A stretch of 62,646 nucleotides of DNA from JAQUBU01 sp036677685 (GTDB lineage Bacteria; Bacillota; Syntrophomonadia; Syntrophomonadales; Syntrophomonadaceae). Both the position numbers and the translations under genes were made by a program. The stretch's first letter is position 1. Each line of letters opens with the position of its first letter. The DNA lies in the NCBI GenBank assembly GCA_036677685.1, contig JAVBWA010000051.1:1-62646 (forward strand). The letters are read 5' to 3'. The notes below the pieces were generated by a model, which saw only the letters and a list, made by a program, of their open reading frames with translations, was not told the DNA's origin and ran no database searches. Below, in pieces: positions 35,331 through 43,519 of this stretch.

Positions 35331-35346
35331 TGGCATGTAATTTGCT
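35331..35346 (+). promoter_or_regulatory. Sigma-54 (-24/-12) promoter of the beta-oxidation operon
   Basis: TGGCATG-TAAT-TTGCT matches the consensus TGGCACG-N4-TTGCW at all but one position, with GG and GC exactly one helical turn apart. Predicted start of transcription is near 35357, about 65 bases before the acyl-CoA dehydrogenase start. The sigma-54 activator gene lies immediately upstream. Confidence 0.88.
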
Positions 35347-35421
35347 AATGATATATGCAGCTTATGGCAAGGGAGGGAGACAGGGTAATTTTAATAAAAA
35401 TTTAGGGAGGAGGAGCTTGGT

Positions 35422-36564
35422 TTGAGTTTGGAATTTGATTACAACGAGGACCAATTGTCATTACAGAGAACGGTCAGGAAGTTCACTGAAAATGAGATTG
35501 TTCCGGTAAGGCATGACTATGATGAATCGGAGGAATTTCCGTGGCCGGAAGTCAAGAAAATGCATGAACTGGGTATTTTCTGTATGAATGCGCCCGAGAA
35601 GTACAACGGAATGGCTTTTGGCAATGTCACTCTCTGCATGGTAGTGGAGGAAATATGCAAAGGCTGCCTGGGAATAGCCATTACTCCACTGGCCAATATG
35701 CTGGCTTCTGAACCGGTTTTATATGGAGGTACTGAAGAACAATGGGATTGGTGGTATCCGAGCATCTGTGACGAGGGCAAACTGGCTGCTTACGCGGTAA
35801 CTGAACCAGGTGCAGGTTCCGATGTGGGCGGCTTATCCACCAATGTTAAAAAGGACGGCGACTATTACATTATCAATGGCAGCAAGTGCTTTATCACCAA
35901 TGGCAAACATGCTGACAAACTGACGGTCTTAGCTACCCATGATAAAAGCAAGGGCAACCGGGCGCAGTCATTTTTTATGGTCGACACCAGGACCGAGGGA
36001 GTTTCCTTTGGCAAGAGTGAACATAAAATGGGTATGCGCTGCTCAGAAACATCTGAAGTCATCTTTGACAATGTAAAAGTGCATAAAAAATTCCGCCTGG
36101 GCGAAGAGGGTGATGGCTTTAAACTGGCTATGAAGGCTTTTAACTCTTCCCGTCCTTTTATCGCATCGGCATCTGTCGGAGTAGCCAGTGGCGCCTTTGA
36201 ATATGCCCGGGATTATGCCAAAGAAAGAAAGGCATTTGGCAAGCCCATTGCCAGTTTCCAGGCCATCCAATTCATCTTGGCGGATATGGCCATGGAGATT
36301 GAAGCTTCACGTCTGCTATGGCAGAAAGCGGCCTGGCAATTGGATAACCACCAGATGGCAGCCCACCTCTCAGCCATATGCAAGTGCTATGCGGCTGACA
36401 TGGCTATGAAGGTGACTACCGATGCAGTTCAAATCCTGGGTGGCTATGGTTTTTGCCGCGATTACCCGGTAGAAAAGATGATGCGGGATGCCAAGATACT
36501 GCAGATATTTGAAGGTACTTCACAGATTCAGCGGACCATTATAGCCAAAAACATACTGGGCTAA
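35422..36564 (+). CDS. Acyl-CoA dehydrogenase
   Basis: FAD-dependent alpha,beta-oxidation of an acyl-CoA, 380 residues. FAD/substrate segments AYAVTEPGAGSDVGG, NGSKCFITNG and KMGMRCSETSEVIFDNV, then the C-terminal YGFCRDYPVEKMMRDAKILQ and catalytic Glu364 in FEGTSQIQR, placed as in short-chain bacterial enzymes. TTG start after AGGGAGGAGG. First gene of the operon under the -24/-12 promoter. Electron acceptor (EtfAB) genes are not in the window. Chain type cannot be read from sequence. Confidence 0.95.
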   Translation: MSLEFDYNEDQLSLQRTVRKFTENEIVPVRHDYDESEEFPWPEVKKMHELGIFCMNAPEKYNGMAFGNVTLCMVVEEICKGCLGIAITPLANMLASEPVLYGGTEEQWDWWYPSICDEGKLAAYAVTEPGAGSDVGGLSTNVKKDGDYYIINGSKCFITNGKHADKLTVLATHDKSKGNRAQSFFMVDTRTEGVSFGKSEHKMGMRCSETSEVIFDNVKVHKKFRLGEEGDGFKLAMKAFNSSRPFIASASVGVASGAFEYARDYAKERKAFGKPIASFQAIQFILADMAMEIEASRLLWQKAAWQLDNHQMAAHLSAICKCYAADMAMKVTTDAVQILGGYGFCRDYPVEKMMRDAKILQIFEGTSQIQRTIIAKNILG

Positions 36565-36614
36565 AACTCACCTGGAGATATAGAAAAACAGGATTGAAGG
36601 AGGAGGTTAAATAG

Positions 36615-37571
36615 ATGAAATACCAACCTATTCCTATCCAGAAAGGTAAGGCCAAAGCGCCGGTCAATAAGGTGATGAGCGCCCGGGAAGCGGTGGCCAG
36701 GTTCATTCATGAGGAATGCTACCTGGGTATGTCTGTGAGCGCTGCTCCGGCGGCCATAATATGGGAAATAGTTCGTCAAAGAGAGCGGATCAAGACTATG
36801 GATCTGAGTATTACCAGCCAGATTGGAATGTCCTCGGCCCTTATTGGCTCAGGGCTGATAAGAAAAATAGAAATGGCCTATAACTGGGGAGGCATTGAGG
36901 GAGAAGATAAGGTATTCCGGCGGGCAGTAGAAAAGGGTATACCCCGGCCGCTTGAGGTGGAAGATTACAGTAACTTTGGAGCTGCTATGAGGTGGCAGGC
37001 CGCAGCCCTGGGGTTACCGTTCATGCCCACCAAATCACAGCTGGGCTCAGATATTATTAAATACAATCCCCGAATAAAAGTAATCAATGATCCCTACAAT
37101 GGGGAACCCGTAACCTTGGTACCGGCCTCCAATCCGGATGTAGGCATCATGCATTGCGCACGGGCTGATGAGATAGGCAATGTGCAGGCTTATGGCTTAT
37201 ATGGCAATAGCGACACCCTGGCCCGGGCTTCCAAACATGTCATAGTCAGCGTGGAAGAAATTGTTACCCAGGCAGAGATACGCCGTATGCCCAATCTCAC
37301 AGTCATTCCCTATTATTATGTTGATGCCGTCGTGCATGCACCTTTTGGGGCTCACTGGAGAGAATCATCCTTCTATTATCACCATGACCTGGCTTATGGG
37401 CTGGATGCTTACCAGCAATTTGCCACTCAGGAAGGCTTTGATGCCTGGGCGGACAAATACATCCATAACACTAAAGACTGGGATGAATACTGTCAGTTGG
37501 TAGGCTATGACCGCCTGTATCGTTTGATGCAGAGTGAACATAAATACCAAAAATTTGGAGAGGTGAGGTGA
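36615..37571 (+). CDS. CoA-transferase subunit A (GctA-like, class I)
   Basis: 318 residues, resembling the alpha subunit of glutaconate CoA-transferase: SAREAVARFIHEECYLGMS at the start, GSGLIRKIEMAYNWGG, EVEDYSNFGAAMRWQAAALGLPFMPTKS-type core, and HAPFGAHWRESSFYYH. It activates the acid substrate by moving CoA from a donor such as acetyl-CoA, together with the B subunit encoded next. GGAGGAGG ribosome binding site. The 3' end carries the ribosome binding site of the B subunit gene, so the two are coupled. Confidence 0.9.
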   Translation: MKYQPIPIQKGKAKAPVNKVMSAREAVARFIHEECYLGMSVSAAPAAIIWEIVRQRERIKTMDLSITSQIGMSSALIGSGLIRKIEMAYNWGGIEGEDKVFRRAVEKGIPRPLEVEDYSNFGAAMRWQAAALGLPFMPTKSQLGSDIIKYNPRIKVINDPYNGEPVTLVPASNPDVGIMHCARADEIGNVQAYGLYGNSDTLARASKHVIVSVEEIVTQAEIRRMPNLTVIPYYYVDAVVHAPFGAHWRESSFYYHHDLAYGLDAYQQFATQEGFDAWADKYIHNTKDWDEYCQLVGYDRLYRLMQSEHKYQKFGEVR

Positions 37572-37576
37572 TATAC

Positions 37577-38446
37577 ATGGCTGACTATGCCAAGAATTAC
37601 AGCCTTCCCGAGTTGATGGCAGCTTCGGTAGCCAGGGAATTGAAAGATGGCGAATTGGCTTTTATCGGGGTGGGAATGCCTTTAATGGCTGCAACGGTAG
37701 CCAAGTTCACTCATGCTCCCAACTTTAACATGATGGTGGAATATGGAGCAGTTGGACCGTCTCCGCGCAGATTGCCCATGTGTGTGAACTGTGCGGTTAA
37801 CAATGAACGGGCCTATTATTCCGGCACCCAAAGGGAAGTCATGGGCGCCCAGCAGGCGGGTTTTGTGGATGCAGCCTGTATCAGCGGTGCTCAGATAGAT
37901 AAGTATGGCAATCTGAATTCTACCTGCATTGGAGATTATGCAAAACCTAAAGTTCGCCTGGCGGGAAGCGGTGGAGCCAATGACCTGGCCTCATCAGCCC
38001 GGCGAACCATTATAATGATGCGGCAGGATGGAAGGAATTTTGTAAACAAGCTTGATTACCTGACTTCCCCGGGTCACCTGGATGGTCCCGGCTCCCGGGC
38101 CAAAGCCGGTTTACCGGGAGGGGGACCGCATACCGTTGTAACAACCATGGGCATATACCGTTTTGATGATGAAAGCCGGGAAATGTACCTGGAGAAAATA
38201 CACCCGGGAGTAAGCCTGGAGAAGATCAAAGCGGCTGTACAGTGGGAACTCCAGGTTTCCCCCGATTTGGCCGAGACCGAGCCGCCGACGGAGGAGCAGG
38301 TAATGATTATGCGTACTTTAGACCCCCTGGCAGTTTACCTGGGTACGGGGCGGCAGACCTTGGCCGGTAATTTTGAGGCGTTTATGAAGATGTTTGAGGA
38401 TAGTTACTGGCCCATGATCGAGTTGATGAAATCCAAAAACATGTAA
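37577..38446 (+). CDS. CoA-transferase subunit B (GctB-like, class I)
   Basis: 289 residues, beta subunit of the class I CoA-transferase. The candidate catalytic Glu is E55 in NMMVEYGAVGPSP, where GctB carries its thioester-forming Glu. FIGVGMPLMAATVAKFTHAPN and GPGSRAKAGLPGGGPHTVVT are further family blocks. ATG 37577 follows GAGGTGA; the GTG at 37568 overlaps that site. The pair starts the pathway by making the acyl-CoA. Confidence 0.9.
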   Translation: MADYAKNYSLPELMAASVARELKDGELAFIGVGMPLMAATVAKFTHAPNFNMMVEYGAVGPSPRRLPMCVNCAVNNERAYYSGTQREVMGAQQAGFVDAACISGAQIDKYGNLNSTCIGDYAKPKVRLAGSGGANDLASSARRTIIMMRQDGRNFVNKLDYLTSPGHLDGPGSRAKAGLPGGGPHTVVTTMGIYRFDDESREMYLEKIHPGVSLEKIKAAVQWELQVSPDLAETEPPTEEQVMIMRTLDPLAVYLGTGRQTLAGNFEAFMKMFEDSYWPMIELMKSKNM

Positions 38447-38478
38447 TACGAATGTGAAAGTGAAGAGGTGAGGTTTAG

Positions 38479-39333
38479 ATGACTATCAAGAAGCTGGGAG
38501 TATTAGGGGCTGGAACCATGGGTGCCGGGATTGCGCAGGTGGGTGCTCAGGCAGGATTACAGGTAACCCTGATAGATATCGAGCAGAAGTTTGTGGATAA
38601 GGCACTTAAGTCGATAGGCAAAAATTGGGAAAAAGCGGCTGCGAAAGGGAAAATGAGTCAGGATGAGATGGCTTCCTATCTGAAAAATATTAAGGCAAGC
38701 ACTGATAAGCAAGACTTTAAGGACTGTGATCTGGTAATTGAAGTCATAATCGAAAATATTGATATAAAGAAAAAAGTATTTAAGGAGCTGGGAGAAATTT
38801 GCTCTCCAACCACCGTGTTTGCTTCCAATACCTCTGGTTTTAGTATAACCGAAATTGCGGCAGCCAGCGGACGGCCGGACAGAGTGGTGGGAATGCATTT
38901 TTTCAACCCGGTGCCGGTAATGCGGCTTGTAGAGGTGATTCCCGGAATTGAGACCAGTGATGACGCGATAGCCCTGGCCATGGAAACCTGCAAGGTAATT
39001 GGCAAGACAGCTATCAAAGCCAAAGAAGCCCCCGGTTTTATTGTAAACCGGCTGCTGGTTCCCTACCTTAATGATGCGGCACATGCCTATCAGGAAGGAG
39101 TGGCTTCGGCAGAGGATATAGACGAAGCTATGAAATTGGGAGCCAACATGCCGATCGGACCGCTTGCTTTGTGTGATCTGGTAGGGATAGATGTTCTTTT
39201 GATGGTAGCTGAGTATTTTTATAAAGAGTTCGGCGACCCCAAATTCCGTCCGTCTCTGGCTTTGAAACAAAAAGTACGGGCCGGACACCTGGGAATGAAA
39301 ACCGGCAAGGGTTTCTACGACTACTCCAAGTAA
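38479..39333 (+). CDS. 3-hydroxyacyl-CoA dehydrogenase (3-hydroxybutyryl-CoA type)
   Basis: 284 residues, single-function HAD enzyme oxidising a 3-hydroxyacyl-CoA with NAD(P). Rossmann loop LGVLGAGTMGAGIAQ, catalytic region SNTSGFSITEIAAASGRPDRVVGMHFFNPVPVMRLVE (His-Glu dyad) and the C-terminal domain end HLGMKTGKGFYDY. Ribosome binding site GAAGAGGTGAGG. Third step of the encoded beta-oxidation; a family 1 repeat follows. Confidence 0.95.
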   Translation: MTIKKLGVLGAGTMGAGIAQVGAQAGLQVTLIDIEQKFVDKALKSIGKNWEKAAAKGKMSQDEMASYLKNIKASTDKQDFKDCDLVIEVIIENIDIKKKVFKELGEICSPTTVFASNTSGFSITEIAAASGRPDRVVGMHFFNPVPVMRLVEVIPGIETSDDAIALAMETCKVIGKTAIKAKEAPGFIVNRLLVPYLNDAAHAYQEGVASAEDIDEAMKLGANMPIGPLALCDLVGIDVLLMVAEYFYKEFGDPKFRPSLALKQKVRAGHLGMKTGKGFYDYSK

Positions 39334-39334
39334 T

Positions 39335-39412
39335 ATAACGAGGCGAAAAGATGTCCCCCGCCTCGTTGCAGCGGTGTGAAGAAACTGCTCCGCAGTTTCT
39401 TCCGGAGCTTAC
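39335..39412 (+). repeat. Dispersed intergenic repeat, family 1 (short copy 5)
   Basis: AACGAGGCG ... CGCCTCGTT stem, GCAGCGGTGTG, then the GAAACTGC-TCC-GCAGTTTC hairpin and TTCCGGAGCTTA. It lacks the middle block of the long copies. It sits inside the operon, between the dehydrogenase and the HMG-CoA-synthase-like gene. Confidence 0.75.
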
Positions 39413-39454
39413 AATTCAAGTCTTTAGTCTTTTAAGTATAAGGAGGTTAGGAAT

Positions 39455-40879
39455 ATGGTTGGAATTGTCGCCTACGGGGCATATATTCCATATAACCGGC
39501 TGGACCGGCAGCATCTTAAAGCAGCATTTGGAGGTTCGGTTCCCAAAGGTGAGAAAGCGATAGCCAATTATGATGAGGACAGCCTGACCATGGGAGCAGC
39601 GGCGGCACTCGACTGCAGCCGTTACCTGGACACCAAAACTATTGATGCCGTATATTTTGCAACCACCAGTTCACCTTATCGCGAAAAGCAGGTTGCAACT
39701 ACTATTGCCGGTGTACTCGATGTGAGCAAAGATTTACGGACGGCTGATTTCACCGATTCATTGCGAGCGGGATCAGCTGCCATGCTGGCAGGGCTTGACC
39801 GGGCCAGGAGCGGAGGCCGGGTTATGGTAGTAGCCAGTGACTGCCGGCTGGGCGCGGCGGCCGGTCCTTATGAAAACAGCTTTGGAGATGGGGCGGCCGC
39901 TTTCCTGCTGGGCAGCGAAAATGTTATTGCCGAAGTCCTGGGTGAGCACAGTGTTTCCGTAGATTTTCATGACTTGTGGCGTTCCGAAGAAGATAAATTC
40001 GTGCGCAGCTGGGAAGAAAGATTTTGCATTACTCAGGGATATAACAAATTTGTTGCTCAGGCAGCCAGCGGTGCCATGCAAAAAACCGGTCTGAGTCCCC
40101 AAGACTTTTTTAAAGTAGTGGTATACGGAGTAGCCCCCCGCCATCAAACTGCTATTGCGCGTAAACTTGGTTTCCAGGCAGCCCAGATTCAGGATAGCCT
40201 GTTTGATACAGTAGGCAACACCGGGGCGGCCAGTGCGCCGATGATGCTGGTAGCGGCTCTGGAAGAAGCTGCTCCCGGAGATAAAATATTATTTATTAGC
40301 TATGGTGAAGGCAGTGATGCCATAGTATTTCAAGTGACGGAAGCCATTGACAGCCTTGCCCCCTGCCGGGGGATAAAGGGGCATCTGAACAACAAGAAAG
40401 TTACTATGAATTATGAGAAATATCTGCGGTGGCGTGAACTTATCGTTACTGAACCTGCTAAACGGCCCGTACAGAAACGCTCATCCCTGCCTGATATGTT
40501 TCGCAACTACAAAAAGAATCTGGGCTTTTATGGCTGCCAGTGCACAGCCTGTGGGACACCTCAGTTCCCACCCAGCCGTATTTGCATCCAATGCCAGGCT
40601 GTCGACCAGATGAAAGACTATAGATTCTACGGTAAACCTGCCACGGTAGCCACCTTCACAGTGGATTACCTGGCGGAATCACTTGATCCTCCTACCGTTG
40701 TTGCAGTGGTGGATTTTGAAGGCGGGGGACGCATGTTCTGTTACCTGGTAGACTGTGATCCCAACGCAGTTGAGGTGGGCATGGAAGTAGAAATGTCCTT
40801 CCGGCGGCTGTTTGTCGTTGACGGCATTCACACCTACTTCTGGAAAGCCACACCCAAAGTAATGTTAGGGGAGGGTTAA
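39455..40879 (+). CDS. HMG-CoA-synthase-like/DUF35 (OB-fold) fusion protein
   Basis: 474 residues. Residues 1-310 have the thiolase-type fold of HMG-CoA synthase (MVGIVAYGAYIPYNRLD, NSFGDGAAAFLLG, NTGAASAPMMLVAAL). The nucleophile position reads DFTDSLRAGSAAM, so Cys is replaced by Leu103; the general Glu (SES-type motif) reads TTSSPY, and the usual H-x-P motif reads GVAPRHQ. The domain therefore looks catalytically inactive. Residues about 350-470 are DUF35: a zinc ribbon (CTAC...CIQC) plus OB-fold. In archaea separate HMGCS, DUF35 and thiolase proteins form a complex; here two are fused and the thiolase gene is next, 2 bases downstream. Confidence 0.85.
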   Translation: MVGIVAYGAYIPYNRLDRQHLKAAFGGSVPKGEKAIANYDEDSLTMGAAAALDCSRYLDTKTIDAVYFATTSSPYREKQVATTIAGVLDVSKDLRTADFTDSLRAGSAAMLAGLDRARSGGRVMVVASDCRLGAAAGPYENSFGDGAAAFLLGSENVIAEVLGEHSVSVDFHDLWRSEEDKFVRSWEERFCITQGYNKFVAQAASGAMQKTGLSPQDFFKVVVYGVAPRHQTAIARKLGFQAAQIQDSLFDTVGNTGAASAPMMLVAALEEAAPGDKILFISYGEGSDAIVFQVTEAIDSLAPCRGIKGHLNNKKVTMNYEKYLRWRELIVTEPAKRPVQKRSSLPDMFRNYKKNLGFYGCQCTACGTPQFPPSRICIQCQAVDQMKDYRFYGKPATVATFTVDYLAESLDPPTVVAVVDFEGGGRMFCYLVDCDPNAVEVGMEVEMSFRRLFVVDGIHTYFWKATPKVMLGEG

Positions 40880-40881
40880 TA

Positions 40882-42063
40882 ATGGCAACAGGAATTAAAG
40901 ATAAAGCAGCCGTAATAGGCATGGGCTGTACCAAGTTCGGTGAGAGGTACGACTGCAATTTAGAGGATCTGATGCTGGAGGCCATAGAAGAAGCATTAGC
41001 CGACTCGGGGTTGGATTTTAAGGATATTGATGCATTCTGGTTCGGCAACTTCACTTCCGGTATGGCCGGTATATCTTTTTCCAGCCGCATGAAATCACAG
41101 TACAAACCAGTAACCCGCATCGAAAACATGTGCTGCACAGGATTGGACAGTTTCCGCAACGCCTGCTACGGAGTAGTTTCAGGGGCCTATGATGTAGTAA
41201 TGGCCATTGGGGCGGAAAAGCTCAAAGATGGAGGTTACAGCGGACTGGAAGTTCCGGCGGAGGATAGCGACCGGACTATTCCCGATCTGACTGCACCATC
41301 GCGGTTTGCGGTAATTGCCCCTGCTTATGCACATAAATACAATCTAAGCATGCAACAAATGAAGGAAGTTATGGCCCGTATCGGATGGAAAAACCATAAG
41401 AACGGGGCCTTGAATCCCAAAGCCCAATTTCAGGCCGAAGTTTCATTGGAAGCTATTCTTAAGTCACCCATTATAGCAAGCCCGATGGGGATAATGGACT
41501 GCTCCGGGGTTTCTGATGGAGCCGCCTGCGCAATTATCACCCGTAGTGAAGATGCCAAGAAGTACCGGCCTGACCCCATGTACGTAAAGGGTGTCCAGAT
41601 TGCAGCCGGACCTGGGCACAGTGAAAAACACCAGAGTTATGACTTTACCACAGCATGGGAGACCTATTATGCCGGGGCAGCTGCATACCGGGAAGCCGGA
41701 ATTACCAATCCACGCGAGCAGATAAGCCTTGCTGAAGTCCATGATTGTTTTACTCCGACTGAACTCATTATTTATGAAGACCTGCAATTCAGTGCCCGGG
41801 GTGAGGGCTGGAAAGATCTCATGGCAGGATTTTTCGATCTGGATGGAGGATTACCGGTGAACCCGGACGGCGGGCTGAAATCATTCGGTCATCCCATCGG
41901 TGCCAGCGGCATACGCATGCTCTATGAATCCTGGCTGCAGTTCCATGAAAAGGCCGGTAAACGGCAGCTGGAGAATCCCAAGCTGGGTTTGGCCCAAAAT
42001 CTTGGGGGGCAGCCTTACCAGTGCGTGGTTGGTGTGGGCATAGTAGGAAAGGAATTGGGTTAG
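40882..42063 (+). CDS. SCP2-type thiolase (acyl-CoA acetyltransferase)
   Basis: 393 residues. The nucleophile is C84 in RIENMCCTGLDSF; catalytic His residues are in EVHDCFTPTE and SFGHPIGASG, and a Cys lies in the C-terminal PYQCVVGVG. The pattern is the SCP-x/BbsB/Ltp2-like branch that works with a DUF35 partner. It should cleave the 3-ketoacyl-CoA to acetyl-CoA and a shortened acyl-CoA. The start is 2 bases after the fusion gene stop, so tight coupling with its presumed partner is expected. Confidence 0.92.
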   Translation: MATGIKDKAAVIGMGCTKFGERYDCNLEDLMLEAIEEALADSGLDFKDIDAFWFGNFTSGMAGISFSSRMKSQYKPVTRIENMCCTGLDSFRNACYGVVSGAYDVVMAIGAEKLKDGGYSGLEVPAEDSDRTIPDLTAPSRFAVIAPAYAHKYNLSMQQMKEVMARIGWKNHKNGALNPKAQFQAEVSLEAILKSPIIASPMGIMDCSGVSDGAACAIITRSEDAKKYRPDPMYVKGVQIAAGPGHSEKHQSYDFTTAWETYYAGAAAYREAGITNPREQISLAEVHDCFTPTELIIYEDLQFSARGEGWKDLMAGFFDLDGGLPVNPDGGLKSFGHPIGASGIRMLYESWLQFHEKAGKRQLENPKLGLAQNLGGQPYQCVVGVGIVGKELG

Positions 42064-42066
42064 ATA

Positions 42067-42285
42067 TTGAACACTACAGAACAGGTACTTGAAATGTTTT
42101 GTCCCGCCATTGAGAAAACCGTGAATCTAAGAATTATTTATGATGTAGGGATGGGTAAATCCTGCCCAGTGTGGGTAGAACCTGTTTTTAAAGAATGTCT
42201 CGAAATTGATGACTGTTGGGCCTATGCCCAAAAAAACCATAAATGCTTGCTCCAAAACGACAATATACCTGCTTGCTGCATTTAA
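42067..42285 (+). CDS. Small Cys-rich protein, unrecognised
   Basis: 72 residues with eight Cys (FCPAI, SCPVW, ECLEIDDCW, KCL and a C-terminal ACCI). TTG start at 42067, 3 bases after the thiolase stop, with AGGAAAGG upstream. The Cys spacing suggests metal binding but fits no family I know. Because it lies tightly within the operon between thiolase and enoyl-CoA hydratase genes and has no competing frame, I think it is real. Confidence 0.55.
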   Translation: MNTTEQVLEMFCPAIEKTVNLRIIYDVGMGKSCPVWVEPVFKECLEIDDCWAYAQKNHKCLLQNDNIPACCI

Positions 42286-42329
42286 TTATGCTGCAATGAA
42301 CAAAAGGGTATAGGCGGAGGTGAATCTAT

Positions 42330-43109
42330 TTGGAGTTTAAGACTATTATATTGAGCAAAGAAAACCTGACGAGTATTTTGACACTCAACCGTCCCAAGGC
42401 TATGAATGCCCTTAATGCTGAACTAATTGCAGAAATGGATATGGCACTGGACATAATCGCTGGAGATCAAGAAACCCGGGTATTGATAATTACCGGTGGG
42501 GATAAAGTATTTGCCGCCGGCGGTGATATAAAGGCCATGATGGAATGCGATCCGCTGGGAGCCAAAGCATATGTAACCCCCATACACCAGGTTTTTAATA
42601 AGATTGCCAGTTTGCCCAAGCCTACCATTGCTGCAATCTGTGGCTATGCCCTGGGCGGCGGGGTTGAACTGGCAGCCGCCTGTGATTTTCGCATTGCCGG
42701 AGATAACGCATCATTCGGTTTCCCGGAAATTAACCTGGGCATCTTTCCCGCTGCCGGAGGCAGTCAGAGAATGCCGCGTCTGATAGGATTGGCCAAGACC
42801 AAGGAGCTTATGTTTACCGGAGATATTATAGATGCCTCCAAAGCATTAGACATAGGTTTGCTTAACCAGGTAGTGCCCGGGGAAGAAGTGCTTGAAGAAG
42901 CAAAGAAACTGGCCGGCAAGTTGGGAAGCAAAGGCCCGCTTGCTTTGAGCTACGTGAAAAATTCAATTCATGCCGGCCTCGATACAGATATTGGCACCGG
43001 TTTAATGCAGGAATTGGAGAAACTTATGCTTCTATTTTCTACCCAGGATCAGAAAGAAGGAATGAAGGCATTTATTGAACGACGTAAACCCGTTTTTACC
43101 GGGAAGTAG
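42330..43109 (+). CDS. Enoyl-CoA hydratase/isomerase (crotonase family)
   Basis: 259 residues. Oxyanion-hole segments FAAGGDIKAM and GYALGGGVELAAACDF, with both catalytic Glu (E113 and E133, the latter in FPEINLGIFPAAGGSQRMPR), as in true hydratases. It hydrates the enoyl-CoA made by the acyl-CoA dehydrogenase. TTG start with GGAGGTGA. Last enzyme of the operon, completing the set dehydrogenase, hydratase, hydroxyacyl dehydrogenase, thiolase. Confidence 0.94.
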   Translation: MEFKTIILSKENLTSILTLNRPKAMNALNAELIAEMDMALDIIAGDQETRVLIITGGDKVFAAGGDIKAMMECDPLGAKAYVTPIHQVFNKIASLPKPTIAAICGYALGGGVELAAACDFRIAGDNASFGFPEINLGIFPAAGGSQRMPRLIGLAKTKELMFTGDIIDASKALDIGLLNQVVPGEEVLEEAKKLAGKLGSKGPLALSYVKNSIHAGLDTDIGTGLMQELEKLMLLFSTQDQKEGMKAFIERRKPVFTGK

Positions 43110-43240
43110 AGATTATTTCTGTTGTTTTTTCTAATCCATCCCGACGAATTTTATAGGAATGTCCGCTTTCGAATTGAGATTTTCTCCGGAGTTTTTCAGC
43201 AGAATTCTAGATGGGAAATTTAAGAATGGGGGAGATTTAG

Positions 43241-43435
43241 CTGGAAAACATAGAATTCAATAATAATATATGGGAAAAATTGCTCGTAATTCGTGACTGT
43301 GAAGAAATTTCATCGGAACTTAAGAAGTTTCAATGTCAAAAATGTGGAAAACTGCTAGGCAAGTATCAAGGATGTAAACAACTGGAGATCAAATGTCCGC
43401 GCTGCAGACATATAAATGTACTAAACCCCAAATAA
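43241..43435 (+). CDS. Com-like small zinc-finger protein, probable CTG start
   Basis: 64 residues. The second half, FQCQKCGKLLGKYQGCKQL followed by EIKCPRCRHINVLNP, matches the zinc finger of Mu Com and related prophage proteins (two C-x2-C pairs separated by about 17 residues). No ATG/GTG is available: an in-frame TAG (43238-43240) directly precedes CTG 43241, and GGGGGAG (43229-43235) is well placed for that CTG; TTG 43280 is the other option. Com binds RNA and activates translation of mom in phage Mu. Here it stands alone after the operon. Confidence 0.6.
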   Translation: MENIEFNNNIWEKLLVIRDCEEISSELKKFQCQKCGKLLGKYQGCKQLEIKCPRCRHINVLNPK

Positions 43436-43483
43436 TAAAGTAATACCGATTATAAACGGTAACCCCCTTATTCATATACCTGG

Positions 43484-43519
43484 CCTCAAACCAAATAACA
43501 GGTTTGAGGTTTCTTTTTT
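43484..43519 (+). terminator. Rho-independent terminator
   Basis: CCTCAAACC / GGTTTGAGG, 9-bp stem, 8-base loop, then TTTCTTTTTT. It ends the Com-like gene and probably the whole operon transcript. Confidence 0.88.

Noticed and set aside
38557..39288. 243-residue frame antisense to the 3-hydroxyacyl-CoA dehydrogenase
   Set aside because: The plus-strand gene is unmistakable; the antisense frame has no ribosome binding site or family resemblance.
42067..42285. Small Cys-rich frame as a ferredoxin
   Set aside because: Cys spacing does not match C-x2-C-x2-C-x3-C or other ferredoxin patterns; kept as an unrecognised protein.
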